Positions 32,601 to 45,715 of a stretch of DNA of 64,000 bases are shown piece after piece. How positions within the stretch are numbered: position 1 is the first letter of the stretch; the number at the start of each line of letters is the position of its first letter. The DNA is from Prinia subflava (Eukaryota; Chordata; Aves; Passeriformes; Cisticolidae): contig NC_086258.1 of assembly GCF_021018805.1 (NCBI RefSeq), positions 20,986,692-21,050,691 of the forward strand. The letters are read 5' to 3'. The notes below the pieces were generated by a model. It made no database searches, was not told where the DNA came from, and saw only the letters and a program-made list of their open reading frames with translations. The position numbers and the translations under genes were made by a program.

Positions 32601-33741
32601 CTTCCTGGCACACACCAACCCCGGGACAGGCTTCCACAGCTGCCAGGGGGTGTCCAGTCAGGCAGGAGGACAACAGAGCCTGAGCCTGCTCTAGAGCCTC
32701 AGGAAAGCTGAAAGGTGCCAGCAAACAGCACCTCCCCATCAGGGACCACGGCCACTCAACCTGGGAAGAGCAGGTCCCCAGGGGCTGCCAGCAGCACGAG
32801 AGGCAGCCTCGCAGCCCATTCCCAGAGCCTGCGACAGCAAACCTTAGAATAGACACCCTGGAGGATCCCAGGGAGACACAAGAGCCTTATCCACCCCCTC
32901 AGGCAGCTCTGCTCAGTTCAGCTCTGAGAAACATCGGGCTGCCGAGTCCCAGAGCTGCTCCGTGGGAATGAGGAGCAGCAGCCTGGCAGGGCTGTTCTGG
33001 ACATCCCACCGTTGTTATTTATTCCTCCCATTGATTGCAGATAAGCCCAGCCACTGCCAGGTTTTGCTTCAGCTGCCTGTCTGTCCACATGTCCACTGAG
33101 GATGAGGCTGCTCAGATGCCTGGACAGGTGGTTGCATTTTCTGAACAGGATAAATAGTAAATAAAAGTTCCTGGGCTGTACTTTGACCACTGCAGCAACA
33201 TGGTTTGTGTCTACACATGAAAGCCTCAACACTCTCTCTCTCAAAACACAGGGTCTCTCCTGCCCCACACACTGGGAAGTGTTCCTCACCTGTGCTTGGC
33301 CCCAGTGGCTGCAGCTCCACAGACACCCCATGGGTGGCTGCAGCTCAGCACCTGGGCTGTTCCCTGCCCAGCAGACAACCAGAGCTTGGGTGATCCTGGC
33401 AGGGACAGGGACCCCTCTTCCTCCAGCCCAGTCACACCCTGCACACACCAGGACACCCGGGAGGAGGGGAACCACCTCCCACCTCAGCACGCACAGGCAG
33501 CTAAAAGCCAGGATGTCCTGCTCTTATGTTTCCTAGAAACAGTGTCACCAAGCTGGCAGCTCCCAGGAGCTTTAACCAGAACAAAGAAAAATAACTTCAG
33601 GGCTTTGCAGCCCTGGATTATGGACACAAGTTTTTGGAAGAGGGCCTAGATCTTGTCCCTTTGGCTTAAAGGCTGGAAAGTCTCAGCTACAAGGGCCTAA
33701 TCTCCCTGACACAGCCCATCTGCATTTCCTACTCAGGTACC
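29623..33741. other. unique sequence with a T-rich block
   Basis: No gene recognised. The interval 31890-32300 is T-rich and strongly strand-skewed (by hand, 32 T to 12 A in 32041-32100; 35 T to 9 A in 32161-32220). It ends in a polypyrimidine-AG (TTCTTTTCTCTTTCAG) that resembles a 3' splice site. The sequence after it has no long open frame in a sensible phase. No recognised repeat elsewhere in this interval. Confidence 0.35.
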
Positions 33742-34125
33742 ACAGGCTGAGAAAACTGGGGATGTCCATCCTGGAGAAGAGAAGGCTCCAGGGAGAGCTC
33801 AGAGCCCCTTCCAGTGCCTAAATGGGCTCCATGAGAGCTGGAGAGGGACTTGGGATGAGGGACAGAAGGACAGGACAAGGGGGAATGGCTTCTCACTGCC
33901 AGAGGGCAGGGTTAGATGGGATATTGGGAAGGAATTCCTGCCTGGGAGGATGGGCAGGCCCTGGCACAGGGTGCCCAGAGCAGCTGTGGCTGCCCCTGGA
34001 TCCCTGGCAGTGCCCAAGGCCAGGCTGGACACTGGAGCTTGGAGCAGCCTGGGCTAGTGGAAGGTGTCCCTGCCAGGGAATGAGAAAGGTCACTTCCAAC
34101 CCAACCCATTTTGTGATTGCAGGAC
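33742..34125 (+). mobile_element. CR1 LINE 3' end
   Basis: Plus orientation: GGAGAAGAGAAGGCTCCAGG, GGGAATGGCTTCTCACTGCC, GGTTAGATGGGATATTGGGA, GTGCCCAGAGCAGCTGTGGC, ending in CACTTCCAACCCAACCCATT and a short tail (TTGTGATTG). Noncoding; ORF2 portion heavily decayed. Confidence 0.92.
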
Positions 34126-36217
34126 CCATGGTCAGCATTCCATGGGGCTCCTCTGCAGCACTGGGGTCAGGCTGTGGCCCCTGCCATCCCTGGGATGCTG
34201 CCCAGCCTGTTCCCTCCACGGCAAGGGGGATCTCAGCTCCCTCCCGTCCCTGCTGCCACCACCTCAACAGTGTGACAGCCACTGCCAGGAGAGCCAAGAG
34301 CCCAGCTAAGTGGAAATGCCATCAGGCCTATAAACAGCCACCCTGAAAATGTTTCCATTTTCTTGAAATTTTACATTTTTGGGAGAAGGTTTGCCTTCTT
34401 TTTATTTGCTCGGATATTTGCATTTGAATATTTTTGGTGCTTTTTCTCACAGCTCTTAGAGGAACAACATTGATGTCCAGTGTTGGTGAACAGGGTGACA
34501 TGAGAATTTCAAAACACATGCAGTCAAAATCTATTTCACCCATATCAATAATAAGAACAACAATAATAACAACAACAATTAGCAATACAAAGGACTGGCA
34601 GTGCTGTCTCAGTATAAAATACAAGCAAGCACCTCTCTGCATCTTTGCTATTTGCTGCATATTTGCAATTAGTTCTTGTCTGCAGAAGGCAAAGTGCACT
34701 GTTTATGGTTTTACTGCAGCATCCAAGTACTTTATATGCTTATTTTTCATAACAAAATTACTTTGTCCATAAATCAGGCTAAACTCACAGGCAGCTTTGA
34801 CCCCTCGCCTCAACTTTTCGCTGTAGATCAGCTGTTCATAAACTGCCGTGTCCAGGGCTGCATTAAGAATAAAATATTTGGGAAACACAATTTGCATCAC
34901 AGCTCTCTAAGTAAGTATTTGGCTTCCTGGAAATGATGACTCATGGTTGGGATGTGCAGAAATGTACCAATAACATAACCTTTCGATCCTCTAATGCCAG
35001 ACAGATCCGTGCAAAGCCGGGCTCTGTGCTGCCCAGATGGTTGGCACAGCAGCCCGTATATATAGCATCACTCCAGACTCTGCCTTTTTGCAATGTGTGG
35101 GAAAGATAAAATAGGGCAGAACGTGACACCGAGGTCAGGCAGCTCCCAGAGCCACACTTTATCTGATCAGCCTCTTCCTCTGCCACCCTGATGGTTTAAT
35201 AAGCAACAGTTTCTGGAATGAGCCCTGTGTCCTGGCATATTTTATAGGATCTTTCCAGTGTAACTGTATTAGGTATGAAGAGCTTTATGGAGAAATCTTT
35301 GCAGTGTGGGTCTAGTCCCTGGCAAGGTGAAGCAGCTGCACTGTTATTGCTCAGAAATGTATATAAAATTGTCATGGGAGAAGCCTCATTTATTCCCTGA
35401 CACGGGCAGTTACAAGCAAATGGGGAGATTTCCAAACAGCCCCTGGCAAGTGTCACCAGCCAGGAGGGGATCGTGCCAAGCTCTGCCAGCCACCAGACAG
35501 GTGTGAGGCCACCCTGCTCAGAGCCACCTCAGGCTCTCGGTGCCCTTCACCCGGGGTCTGCAGATGTGACCCTGGGCACAAAATAAACCAGAGCAAGCTC
35601 CATTCCTCCACAGGACACATGAGCTCAGCTTTCTGCCACAGTCATCCTCTTTCTGCAGGAAAACACTGCTCTGCAAAACCAAAATCACATTTTTCCAAGG
35701 GGAATTCTTTTCTTTCCCAGCAATTCTGTTTGGGATTAACTCTGCATCTGTCTCAGCTGCTGCACTGCATCCTTGGCGTTCCTGGTCTGCCCAGTCAGCT
35801 GGGCTTATTGCCCGTGGTGGGCTTGAGCCACTGAGCAGATGGCAGGAGCTTCAGGGGAGCCATGTGGCCACTGAGCAGACCAGGGCAGAGCCCTCTGGCC
35901 AGCGAGCCCTGGACTCTCTGAGAACCACCCAGTCCTCTCAGACTGAGGCAGAACAAAGGAGAGGGATAAGAGTTCCCTTGTGACCAGCAGCGTTCTGCCC
36001 AGCTCCAGCTGCCCCCTCCTCAACACCACAGGGGGAGCAACAGCCCTGTGCCCCTCGAGGGAGTTTGGGATAATCCTGGCTCATGCACACTTTCTGTTTG
36101 GCTCTCTCTGGATATCTGCAAGCCTCAAGAGATGTCCAGTGCAAGCAGCTGCCCCAGGCTGTGTTACCTTAAACAACCCCAGCCCAACAGATGAAACACG
36201 GAGCATAGAGCAGTCCC
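34126..36217. other. unique sequence; AT-rich candidate regulatory region 34330-35230
   Basis: The 900-bp AT-rich island contains two POU-type octamers ATTTGCAT (34416-34423 and 34890-34897), an AAC/AAT short tandem near 34555-34580, and many ATTA-type words. It also holds TATA-like GTATATATAG near 35056. It resembles conserved noncoding DNA. The remainder to 36217 is ordinary. No exon supported. Confidence 0.3.
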
Positions 36218-36405
36218 ATGGAAATCACAGAATCCCTGAGGCTGGAAAAGCCCTCCAAGATCATCAAGTCCAACCTTTGCTCGATCCCCACCAGCCCAGA
36301 GCACTGAGTGCCACTTCCAGGCCTTCCTTGGACTCCACCATCTACTGGACAGTCCTCTCTAATGCCTGACCATCTTTCCAGGAAGAAATTCTTCCTGAAC
36401 TGAAA
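36218..36405 (-). mobile_element. CR1 LINE, short 3' fragment
   Basis: Reverse-complemented tail (AATCACAGAATCCCTGAGGC), then AAGATCATCAAGTCCAACCT, AGAGCACTGAGTGCCACTTC and the AGGAAGAAATTCTTCCTGA region. 188 bp, strongly 5' truncated. Confidence 0.9.
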
Positions 36406-39400
36406 GACACTGTGAGAAGCAGAGCACCACTAGACACCATTTTTTGGAATTCACCTCGATGCCAAATGTGGTCAGGCTTTGCACCTTGTCCCTGCAGACC
36501 TCCCTGCTCCAAACACCTGTGCCTGGCTTGCAGCAGCTGGCACAGAGGCCAGGAATGCACGGGGGGATCTGCAGAGCTCACAGCCCCGGGAGCACACCCC
36601 GCCCAGCCTAAGACCATGGCAAAGCCCCACCTGGCTGCTGTCCTTGTCCCATTCCAGGTGCTGGGCTCGTCCCGGGGGCACAGGGGATGCTGCCATGCAC
36701 AGCCCTGCCCTGTAGCCTCCCTTGGAGCTGCAGCCGGCACAGCCCGCAGCGTGTGCTGCAGATGGATTGCACAGCTGTGGGGAGCTGGGAAGCAGCTGCT
36801 GCCTCACACTTGTCAGCAAGGAGAGCTGAGCAGTGATATCCTCTGCTCCAAGGGCCCCGGAGCAGCTGCCTGCCCCATCCCTCTGCTCCATTAGGGGATG
36901 CAGGGCAGTGTGAATCTGCCCAAGTTTCTGTGCTGGCAGTGCCACACGGGGATGTCACCACCTCTCTGTGAGAGGGAGGGGAGACGAACACAGACCTCTA
37001 GGGTTCGGGGGGATTCCTGCAGGGTGTTTACTGGGAAGACTGAGCCCATTCAACTTCCTTGATGATCCCATATGCTGGCAGCCACAAACAGAAGCCCCAT
37101 GTCCTGGCAGTGCCAGCTTGCCATGGTACAGCATTTTTAAGCAGGGCAACTCCAGCAGTGTCAGGAGCTTCTCCTGGCTCCCTCCTGTCCTGCCAGCAGT
37201 CCCTGCTGAGGAGGGTGAGGGTCCCTTTGCCAGCCTTCCTCCTGCCTGGCCCAGACTGTCCCTCTTGGCAGGCAGGGAGCCAGAGCACCATCACCTCCAG
37301 CAGGCAGCTTTACTGGCTGACACCATAAATGTTCTGTGCTCTCATGGATTTGATGCTGTTTTTATGAACTTGGAGCTCAGTGTGGCTGTTTAGTTTGAGA
37401 TGAGCGAGGAATGTATTAATAGTTGGGTAAAGCGCACTCCGAGCTTCTAATCTGACCGGGCTGTTTGCTTTAGGGAAAAAACACTTCACTTTTTCCATTC
37501 ATTACTATTCCGTGTTAGTGGCTGCAGCACCCGCCCCCAGCACACCGGAGGCTGCTTTAACCCCTCTCCCACTGCACCCCAACCACCCACACTGTCACAC
37601 ACAGAGGAGAGTGCTTGGCACAGCTACTCCAAGGCTTTTTTCCACACAGACCATGCTGATACCCATGGGCACAAATCCTAGTGCCAGGCTCAGCCAGAGC
37701 CGTGGAGTGGCGATGCCACGTGGCAAAGGTCTGGCTGTGGGCATTGCACCCACAGGGTGTCACCCCCTGTGACAGGAGGAGAGCACTGCTCCAGCAGCCC
37801 TGCCCACCCATAGCCGTGCCTGCCACGGCCTGGCAGCCACCCCAGCCTCCCACTGATGATGAGGAGCAGCCCCCAAAGAGTCTCCTCTGAATCTGGGGGG
37901 AAACTTCGTGTGCCGGGGGCTTGCCCTGCTCCTGCCCCCCGGCCCTGCCCGGGGCACAGAGACTGATTTACATTCAGATGAGGATCTCAGCGGCGTCCTG
38001 CTAAGTCTCTTATCCAACATGAACTTTCCATAAGCAAGGCTCTATTTTTAACTCTGCTAGGCCTAGCAGAGGGCTTGTCTTGCAGGGAGAGGGGGCGAGC
38101 AAGTCACTGAACAGCCTGCAGCTGGGCAGGGTGAGCCCAGAGCTTTGTCAAGGGACAGCAGGGCTGTGCCCTGGCCAGTCTGCTGCCACCAGTTCCCCCA
38201 ACTTTATCCTGGTATCCTGGAAGACACCAGAAGATCTTTTTGGGTTTGGATGGGGGGGTAGATGTGGGCACAGGCAGTGTGGTGGTCTCCTGCTGACCAC
38301 CACAGAGGGGAGATGCCATGGCAGAGCCTTTGTGTCCAGCCCAGAGCAAGCAGGGCAGGGCCATGAGGGCTCTCACCTCCATTCCACAGGGTGCCCGTCC
38401 CCACATGGGTGAGGGATACAATGGTTTGAACCCACCACTGATGACCCATAGGGTGCCAGAGGTACCCAGAGCCCACACTGAGCCTGCATTCAGCTGCAAG
38501 GACACAGCCCTGGCACCGGCAGAGGGCATGGGAAGGTGTCTGCATCTTCCAGCTCACGCTGTGACAAGGTCCCAGGCAGGACCAGAGCTCAGCCACCACC
38601 AGCACCTGCCACCACAGCTCCCCAGCCTCACTATTTGTTCTGGTGCTTGAAAAGAGAAGTGCAGAGGTCTGAGGAGCCAGACAGGGCGCTGTAAATCATG
38701 ACAGAGGGACAGCTTGCTGCAGAGCCTCTTCCAGAGGAGAGCAGCCCACTGCAGCCAGGAAAGCGGAGTGGCCATCCCTCTGTCAGCTGCCAGGGCAGGA
38801 TGGAGGCTGAGCTCTGGACAGACATCACACCTTTTCCCTGGGTAAGAAAACCCCTCCAAACTGCTCCCGGGTAATAAAACCCCTCCAGACTGCTCCCTGG
38901 CACAGAAAAGCCAAAACCCCAGCAGGAGGGGAATGGAGGGACTGCAAAGATGCTCTCTGCAAGGTAGCAGGAGGAGTTGTGGAGCCCCTTGGCTCCTCCC
39001 CAGGGCACTGTCAGGTTCTCAGTGGGCTCAGCAGGCATCAGCACCCCGTGCAGCTCATCTCCCCCAGACCCAAATCCTCCCCCTGCTCTACATACTCTGA
39101 TCCTTGTACCACTGACTGATCAACAGATAGATCCCTCCGCAGCAAACTTTTCTTTTCCATGCATGCCAGATTTTCACACAGTCCAACCCCACAATTAGCC
39201 TCTGCTGCCTGTTCCCAAGCATTCTGTCCCATCCAATTTTAAATTACTCCAGCAATAGAGCTCTTGCTCTGTCCCTTGGGAAACCACTCTGCTCCCATAG
39301 ATCTTGCTGCCCGGAAGACAGGATTTTGCTGATATCCAGCCCACATTTTCCTCCAGTTAAATTCACTGTGGGGCTCTCAGCTGTGCTGCCCCAGGCAGTT

Positions 39401-42400
39401 ACATCTCCTCCACTTCCCTGGTTCTCCAAGCATTTGCCTATTTGCAGTGACCTTTCTGGTCAGTTGTTTTTTCCCACTTTTAGCTCTTGTGCCCTTTAGG
39501 CTTGTCAGCCCCTTATCATTTTGTTTGGCTTTCAGAAGAGATGGGATCTCAGCAGGGTTCTGCAGAGGATTCCTACAAACACTTTCCAAATCCCTGTCAG
39601 AGTCTTTCTTCTCCAGCTTTTGATTAGGGAGTGGTGCTCCCTCCTTCTGAGGGGACCCGATGGTGACGCTCTCCCATCTCTAAGGAATTTTGCACCTTCC
39701 CATCCCCTGCTCCAGGCTGAGTGTTCAGCATTTTCCTTGCAAAACAAGCCTTGCTTTATTGTGGAGACAGGGAGAAATGAAGAGTTAATACTGGGCTTAG
39801 AACAACAGGCATTTGGAAGAGACACTGGTTTACGCATGTGCACAGGTCAATTCAAACTTCCCCAACCCTAATTTACAGTGGGGATTAATGACTTACATGC
39901 TGGCAAATCAGAACACCAGTAAATTAGACTGCGAGAAGGCAAGCACAAGAGCACCATCAGAAATGTCAACACTGAGAAGTTTCTTCTGATTCTCATTAAA
40001 TTGATGTCTAAAAGTCTCAACATTGACTCAGCATGGGTAAAAAGGAGAAAAAGTAACTTCTATATTGTCTGATTACTGTATAAAAGGTAACAATATGATG
40101 CCTTGTATACAGTAATACCTAATTAAAGATTTTTTTAAAAAAACCCAAAACATAAGATTACAGCAAATTAATGAAACAGCATTTTTGCACCGAAGTGCCT
40201 CTAACATTTTATTTGTGCATACAAAGCATGAAAACTTCAATTATTCATTTAGACATTTTTGTAACAATAATGAGCATGGAAACCCAGCCAGCTCTGTGTG
40301 CTCTCCACATCAGCATCCAAGAGAAAATGCTCAACCCAAAACTCAGGCCTCATGATGAGCCTTGAGACCAAGGACCCTCTGAGCACCCAGCTGTCCTCTT
40401 GGGCCACATGGTCCCAAAGCATAAACCTTTCCTTGCCCTGGACATTTCACGGAAGGAAAAAATACACCATCAAGGGGGAAGAATTATGGTGACACTGAAA
40501 ACCTCAGACCCATTTCCCGGTATATTTAACTGGATTTTTTTTTCTTCATTTTCTTGGTTGATTCCCTTAACTCCCCTCATTTTCCTTGTGAACACGCAAC
40601 CAGGTCTTGGGAAAGGTGAGGAAGCCAAACATGCTTCATCAGCACCCACCCTGGGGGTGTTTGGGGTTCTCAGAGCAGCACATGTGGGGAGGGTTTGGCA
40701 GGTGCCAGAGCAGGTGCAGGGCCAGGAGCAAGGTGCTGGGTGAGGTGTCAGCCGCTCCCTGCTCCCCTGGAGTGAAGGATATTGCCCTGATAAGCACTTT
40801 GCCAGCACCCTGCCTGTCAGGAGGCAGAGAGCCTGGCTCTCACTGCATTTCTACTGGCACATTTCACCTCTAATTTGGGAAAAAATCTGGCTTCCCACCC
40901 GTGCAGGGCTGCCAAGGGCTGCTCCAGATAATCTCTGCAAATAGAACGATGAGAAGTCTCCACTGCACTGATGTCATGGGCAAAATTCCTGCCAGATTCA
41001 GTGAGACCCTGCTCTGCCTGTGGCCATCCCAGCACGGAGGGGACCAGCCTGGGCTGGGGGCCTGCAAGTGTGGGTGGGGACAGTGGTGGCAGGGCAGTGG
41101 TTCCCATGGTGCCCGGGCTGTGCCCATGTGTGTGGCAGGGGCTGCTGGTGCAGGGTGGAATTTCACCTCAGCTGAACCTTCCAACTCTCTGAGATCATGG
41201 CCACAATGATAAACAGCCTGTGAGAAATGACACCGATGCCACCACCCTGCTTTCCACCCTCCCTGTGCCTGACAGTGACAGCAGAGACAGCAAACTGTTC
41301 CTGCAGTGCTCGTGCCAAGCTGTGCCCGTGCCCCAGCCACAGGGAGCTGATGGGGGACCCCAGGGCCAGCTCCCTGTGCTGGTGCCACCCTTCCAAGCAC
41401 AAAGGGGTGTTCCTTGGGCACCTGGTCACTCTCCAGCCAGCCAAGCAGTGTCTGCAGTCACAAGGAAAAGGATCAGGGCCACTCTCAGGTCTGGAACCAG
41501 CAGCCAGAGCTCCCTGCCTGGCTGGGCCACTTGGAGAGGGAGGAATAATCTTCTCTTAACCCTGAACTAGGGTTTGGGGTTGCAGACTGGAGGGGTTCAG
41601 TGCCCACACTGAAACAGCACACCTCAAACAACCTCTTTAACAGCTCTGTCCTGCTGCACCTGAGCCTTGGCCCCAGCCTCAACCTTTTCCCAAGCCTCCC
41701 AACTTGTGTCTCAGGGTGAACCAGCTCCCAGCCCTGTCAGACCATCCTGTGGGAGCTGGCCTGGCCCTCAGGAACACACCCTGAAACTGTTTTGAAGCCT
41801 TTTCTTCATCCTCACAGAAAGTTCTGATTCCCAGGAAGGGACTGATGACCAAAACCTCCAGCTCCTGTGCTGCCCTTGGCCAACGAGCCTCGTGGGTGAG
41901 GCTGGCCAGGGGGACAGCCCTTGGAGGAGGATGGGGATGGGGACAGGGAAGTCCAAGCAGTTGATCTGCCAGGAGATGCACTATGAGGGGCCAAACTTCA
42001 GCTCCAGCCCATTCACACTTTGATCAAAAATTGGCAAGATTTAATGGAAAAACAATTATTTCTCTCAGAGCATGTTTTCTTTACATGCAGAGGGTTTTTT
42101 TCCCTGATTTCCTTCAGCTCCCTCCTAAGAAATGAGGTAAGAGCCACGGTCCTATCTGTCCAGCCTGTTTGTGTGGGACACAGTCCAGAGCAGGGCCTTT
42201 CTCTCACTGGGGGCTGGTTCACAGGGCTCAGCATGGCTCTGGCTGCGCTCACACAGCACCAGCAGCAGCAGCATTCCCTCAGGCAGCTCCTGGATCGAAT
42301 CTGGCCAAGGCAGGAATAAACTCTACAGGTGCCTCCAAAACTGACAAACACATTTTCACAAAAAAGACACTCACAGTGCACAAACTTATAATAAACCCAG

Positions 42401-44041
42401 GCATCCCTGGCTGTGGGATAAAAGTCTTACTGCAAATGGGGTGGATATGCTGCTTCTGATCCCATCTGAGCCACGCTAAGAAGAGGTGGCAGTGCAAGGA
42501 ATCAGTGCCTGTGTTGCCCAGAGGGGGGAAATCTTGGCAGGCTGTCACAGAATCACTGTGCACCCCAGGGATTTCTAGGCCTTTCTCTGAGCTGGGGTGG
42601 CAGACAGCAGGACATGGGGCTCCTCATTGTCCTAATGAGAAAATTACCCCCAGATCTGGTCTGCTACTTCCAACGAGAAGACAGCTCTGAGCAAAACGGG
42701 TTTTTGGCAGACACATAAATGCTGGAGGATGGCTGGTGTGTGGTCTCTGCTTTTGTAACACCAGGGGTTCCCCAGTAAACACTTCCCAGATAAAACCGAG
42801 TTGGTTCTCTATGGGGTGGTTTGCTGCTGGGAGGTTCCTGTGCCCCCAGGGCAGTGGAGATGTCCCTTTTGTGGGTATGGGAATGACAAACACCTCCTGC
42901 AGCAATGCCACAAGCACTGAGTTCCTCCTTTCCCCTCTGCACTCCCTGGGTGTGGGAGCAGGCCCCTCCAGGCTCTGCTCTTGGCTGGTCTGTGCTGACG
43001 GGGTGAACAGCAGCTGCTGTTCCTTTTCCTGGACCTGCCCTGCCTTGCAGGGACCCGGAGCTGGGCTGTGTCACTCTGCTTTCCAGGGAGAGCCAGGGCA
43101 GCCCAGGGGTCCCCGTGGGCTGTTCTCAGTCTCTCAACAATGACTGAGCAGCAGCAAATCCCATGGATTGTGTCACATCTCAGTGACACATCTCAGTGCC
43201 CACCGAGCTGTGAGAGCTGGGCTGGGCCAGGATGCTCCTTGCAGGAAAGTGAACCTGAGAGGAAATGACTGGCAGATGCCAGGAGGAGACTCCAGGGCAT
43301 CCTGGCATAGAGAAATACTTCCAAATGAGGAAAGACATCTTGGGAACCTTCCCTGGAGGAATCTGGGGCTGCTTCCTGGGATCTCAGCTTCCTCTAGAAG
43401 GTGTGAAGATTCTGGGACATACCTGGGAGTAATCTCAGGTGGATTCCAGAGGAAAAAATGTAACTCCAAAGAAGAAAAGGCATATTGGAAACCTTCCCTG
43501 GTTATCGACTCAGGTGCCAAAATGAGATATGAAAAGACCTGCTCCTTGCAGGTGGAGAAGGGCTGGAAGTGCAGCTTGGGCAGGCAGCATGCCGGGGTGG
43601 GGCTGTGGGGGCACTGAGAGCTGCCGGTGGGAGCTGCTGGAGCAGGGATGAATTTCCCGGGCTGACTGTAGGGGTCATCAGCCCTCAGCTTTTACACGCA
43701 GGGCTTGTCAGCTCCCTCACGGCAGCCCTCTGGAAGCAGCTGTCCCCGCGGGCCACCAAGCACCCAGGCAGACGGTGGATAAACAAACCCGGTGTTCTGC
43801 TGAAGGACAGAGCCCAGTTCCAGGGTTTCCCCCACCGCTGCACGGTGCAGGCTGGGGCAGGAGGCAGGTCTGGGCTTTCCTGGCAGGAAAGCACACATGA
43901 CTTCTGCTCAGTGGGCAGAAACCAGCTCTGAGAGGAGTCAGAGGGACAGGCTGGGGACCAGAGCCTGTCTCTGGGTGATGGTGACCCAGTCTTGGGAGTG
44001 GGAAGGGATGGATGGTCATGTGCAAACCTTCCTCAGCTGGG
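36406..44041. other. 7.6 kb repeat-poor unique stretch, no firm gene
   Basis: The longest interval in the window without a recognised retroelement. It holds a 29-bp tandem duplication (38840-38897), AT-rich islands at about 37320-37510 and 39880-40290 and a shorter one near 37965-38070, and CAG-rich words near 42260. Numerous open frames on both strands follow the GC-rich composition and lack paired splice sites or protein-like sequence. Paucity of repeats can mark constrained DNA, but this is unproven. Confidence 0.35.
38840..38897 (+). repeat. 29-bp tandem duplication
   Basis: Two adjacent 29-bp units, each beginning GGGTAA(G/T)AAAACCCCTCC and ending CTGCTCCC, differ at only two positions, implying a recent local duplication. 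Confidence 0.93.
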
Positions 44042-44290
44042 TTAGAATCCCAGAATCCTCGAATCACTGAGGCTGGAAAAGACTTCCAGGATCATCCAGT
44101 CCAACCTGTGCCCCACCCCCACCTTGTCACCAGCCCAGAGCACTGAGTGCCACCTCTAGGAATTCCTGGGACACCTTCAGAGGTGGGCACTCCAGACATC
44201 CCTGAGCAGCCCCTTTCAATGCCTGACCATCCTTTCAGGGAAGAAATTCTCCCTGATATCCCACCTGACCCTTGCCTGGCACAGCCTGAG
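44042..44290 (-). mobile_element. CR1 LINE 3' end
   Basis: Minus orientation: AGAATCCCAGAATCCTCGAA tail, GACTTCCAGGATCATCCAGT, AGAGCACTGAGTGCCACCTC, GGGAAGAAATTCTCCCTGAT, fading after TGGCACAGCCTGAGGCTG. Same subfamily type as 36218-36405. Confidence 0.9.
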
Positions 44291-45091
44291 GCTGCCAGTG
44301 GAGCTGACTATTTATTCTGCCCCCACAGTTGTTGCTTTCAGCAGGGGATGGGGGATTGATGAGAGCATCAGCTCTGACCCCTTTGCCCATGCAGCCCCCT
44401 CCCAGCTCAGCTCCAGGGACACACCACATGAGGTGCACACATTGCACCTTGAGCTGGCAGGATCATAATCCCAACCCAAAGAAAATTATGACCTTTGGAG
44501 GTTGGGGTTTGTGTCTAATCAGGATGAAAACAACGAATTTTCAACTGGCCAGTCTCGTGTAATTTGAAGAATGGCACTAGAGCCAACTGAAGTAATTCAG
44601 TTTGATTTTTTTTTTGTTTTACTTCTTATTTTTGTGAGGTATACTGGAATAATAAAGTCAGTAGGATACAGAAACAAAAAGTCAAAACAAAAAATCAGGG
44701 CATTTCACCAGCTAATGCAAAAGCCAAATATCTTGACATCAGCAGAATGTTTCTTTTCAATGTTTTTTCTAAACAAATTTAGACTATGGAAAGTTTCCAT
44801 TGAGATGAATTGGCAGAAATGTGTGACCAGCTTTCCTGGCAGGGCACAAGCTGGCTGTGCACAGAGGAATGGTGCCCAACCCACCTCGGGGCATGAACGG
44901 GCACCCACCTGCCTTCTCCAGGATGTTCCTCAGACTCAACACCTGGAAATCCCAGCGTGCCTGTGATGGAGGTGAACTCGAGATCTCCATGCAGCTCTCT
45001 GCCTGGCACTGGGCACGGTCTGCTGGACAGGGAGCCACCAAACCACAGAACACCTGCAACAGGATTGCTCAGAGCTGCAGCATCATCTCAG
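44291..45091. other. unique spacer, no gene seen
   Basis: About 800 bp. The first half is mixed; 44560-44800 is AT-rich with T and A runs. Nothing recognised. Confidence 0.4.
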
Positions 45092-45715
45092 GGAGGTCAT
45101 TCTTCCCCTGTGCTCGGCACTGGTGAGGCCACACCTCAAGTATTGTGTCCAGCTCTGCCCCTCAGTTTAGGAAGGACATTGAGTGCTGTGTCCAGCTGTG
45201 TCCCCTCAGTTTAGGAAGGACATTGAGTGCTGTGTCCAGCTCTGCCCCTCAGTTTAAGAAGGATGTGCAGACGTTTGAGCATGTCCAGAGGAGGCAGCGA
45301 GGCTGGAGAGGGACTGGGAACACAAACCCTGTGAGGAGCAGATGAAGGAGCTGGGGTTGTTCAGCCCGGAGAAAAGGAGACTCAGAGGTGACCTTGTCAC
45401 TCTCACAACTCCCTGAAAGGGGCTGTGTCAGGTGGGGTTGGTCTCTTTCTGTAGTCAGCACGGACAGAATGAGAGGACACAGTCTCAAACCGCACCAAGG
45501 GAGATACAGGTTGGATATCAGGAGAAAGTCCTTCACAGAAAGAGTGATAAAGTACTGGAATGATCTGCCCAGGGAGGTGGTGGAGTCACCATCCCTGGAT
45601 GTGTTTAAAGAAAGACTGGATGTGGCACTGGTGCCATGGTTTAGTTGAGGTGTTAGGGCTGGGTTGGACTCAATGATCTTGGAGGTCTCTTCCAACCTGG
45701 TGATTCTGGGATTCT
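45092..45715 (+). mobile_element. CR1 LINE 3' end with intact-looking ORF2 C-terminus
   Basis: Plus-strand CR1, same subfamily as 24646-25162. After an internal tandem (45144-45273) it encodes the ORF2 C-terminal stretch. One frame around 45500-45640 reads GRYRLDIRRKSFTERVIKYW and NDLPREVVESPSLDVFKERL, which I recognise as the conserved CR1 C-terminus. Upstream ORF2 is frameshifted (CTCTCACAACTCC lost bases relative to the sister copies) and the element is 5' truncated. The 3' UTR ends GGTGATTCTGGGATTCTC. Confidence 0.94.
45144..45273 (+). repeat. 43-44-bp tandem repeat inside CR1
   Basis: TGTGTCCAGCT recurs at 45144, 45187 and 45231, each followed by CCCCTCAGTTTA(G/A)GAAGGA. The third unit runs into normal CR1 sequence. 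It occupies the same CR1 position as the 41-bp tandem at 20729-20869. Confidence 0.93.
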
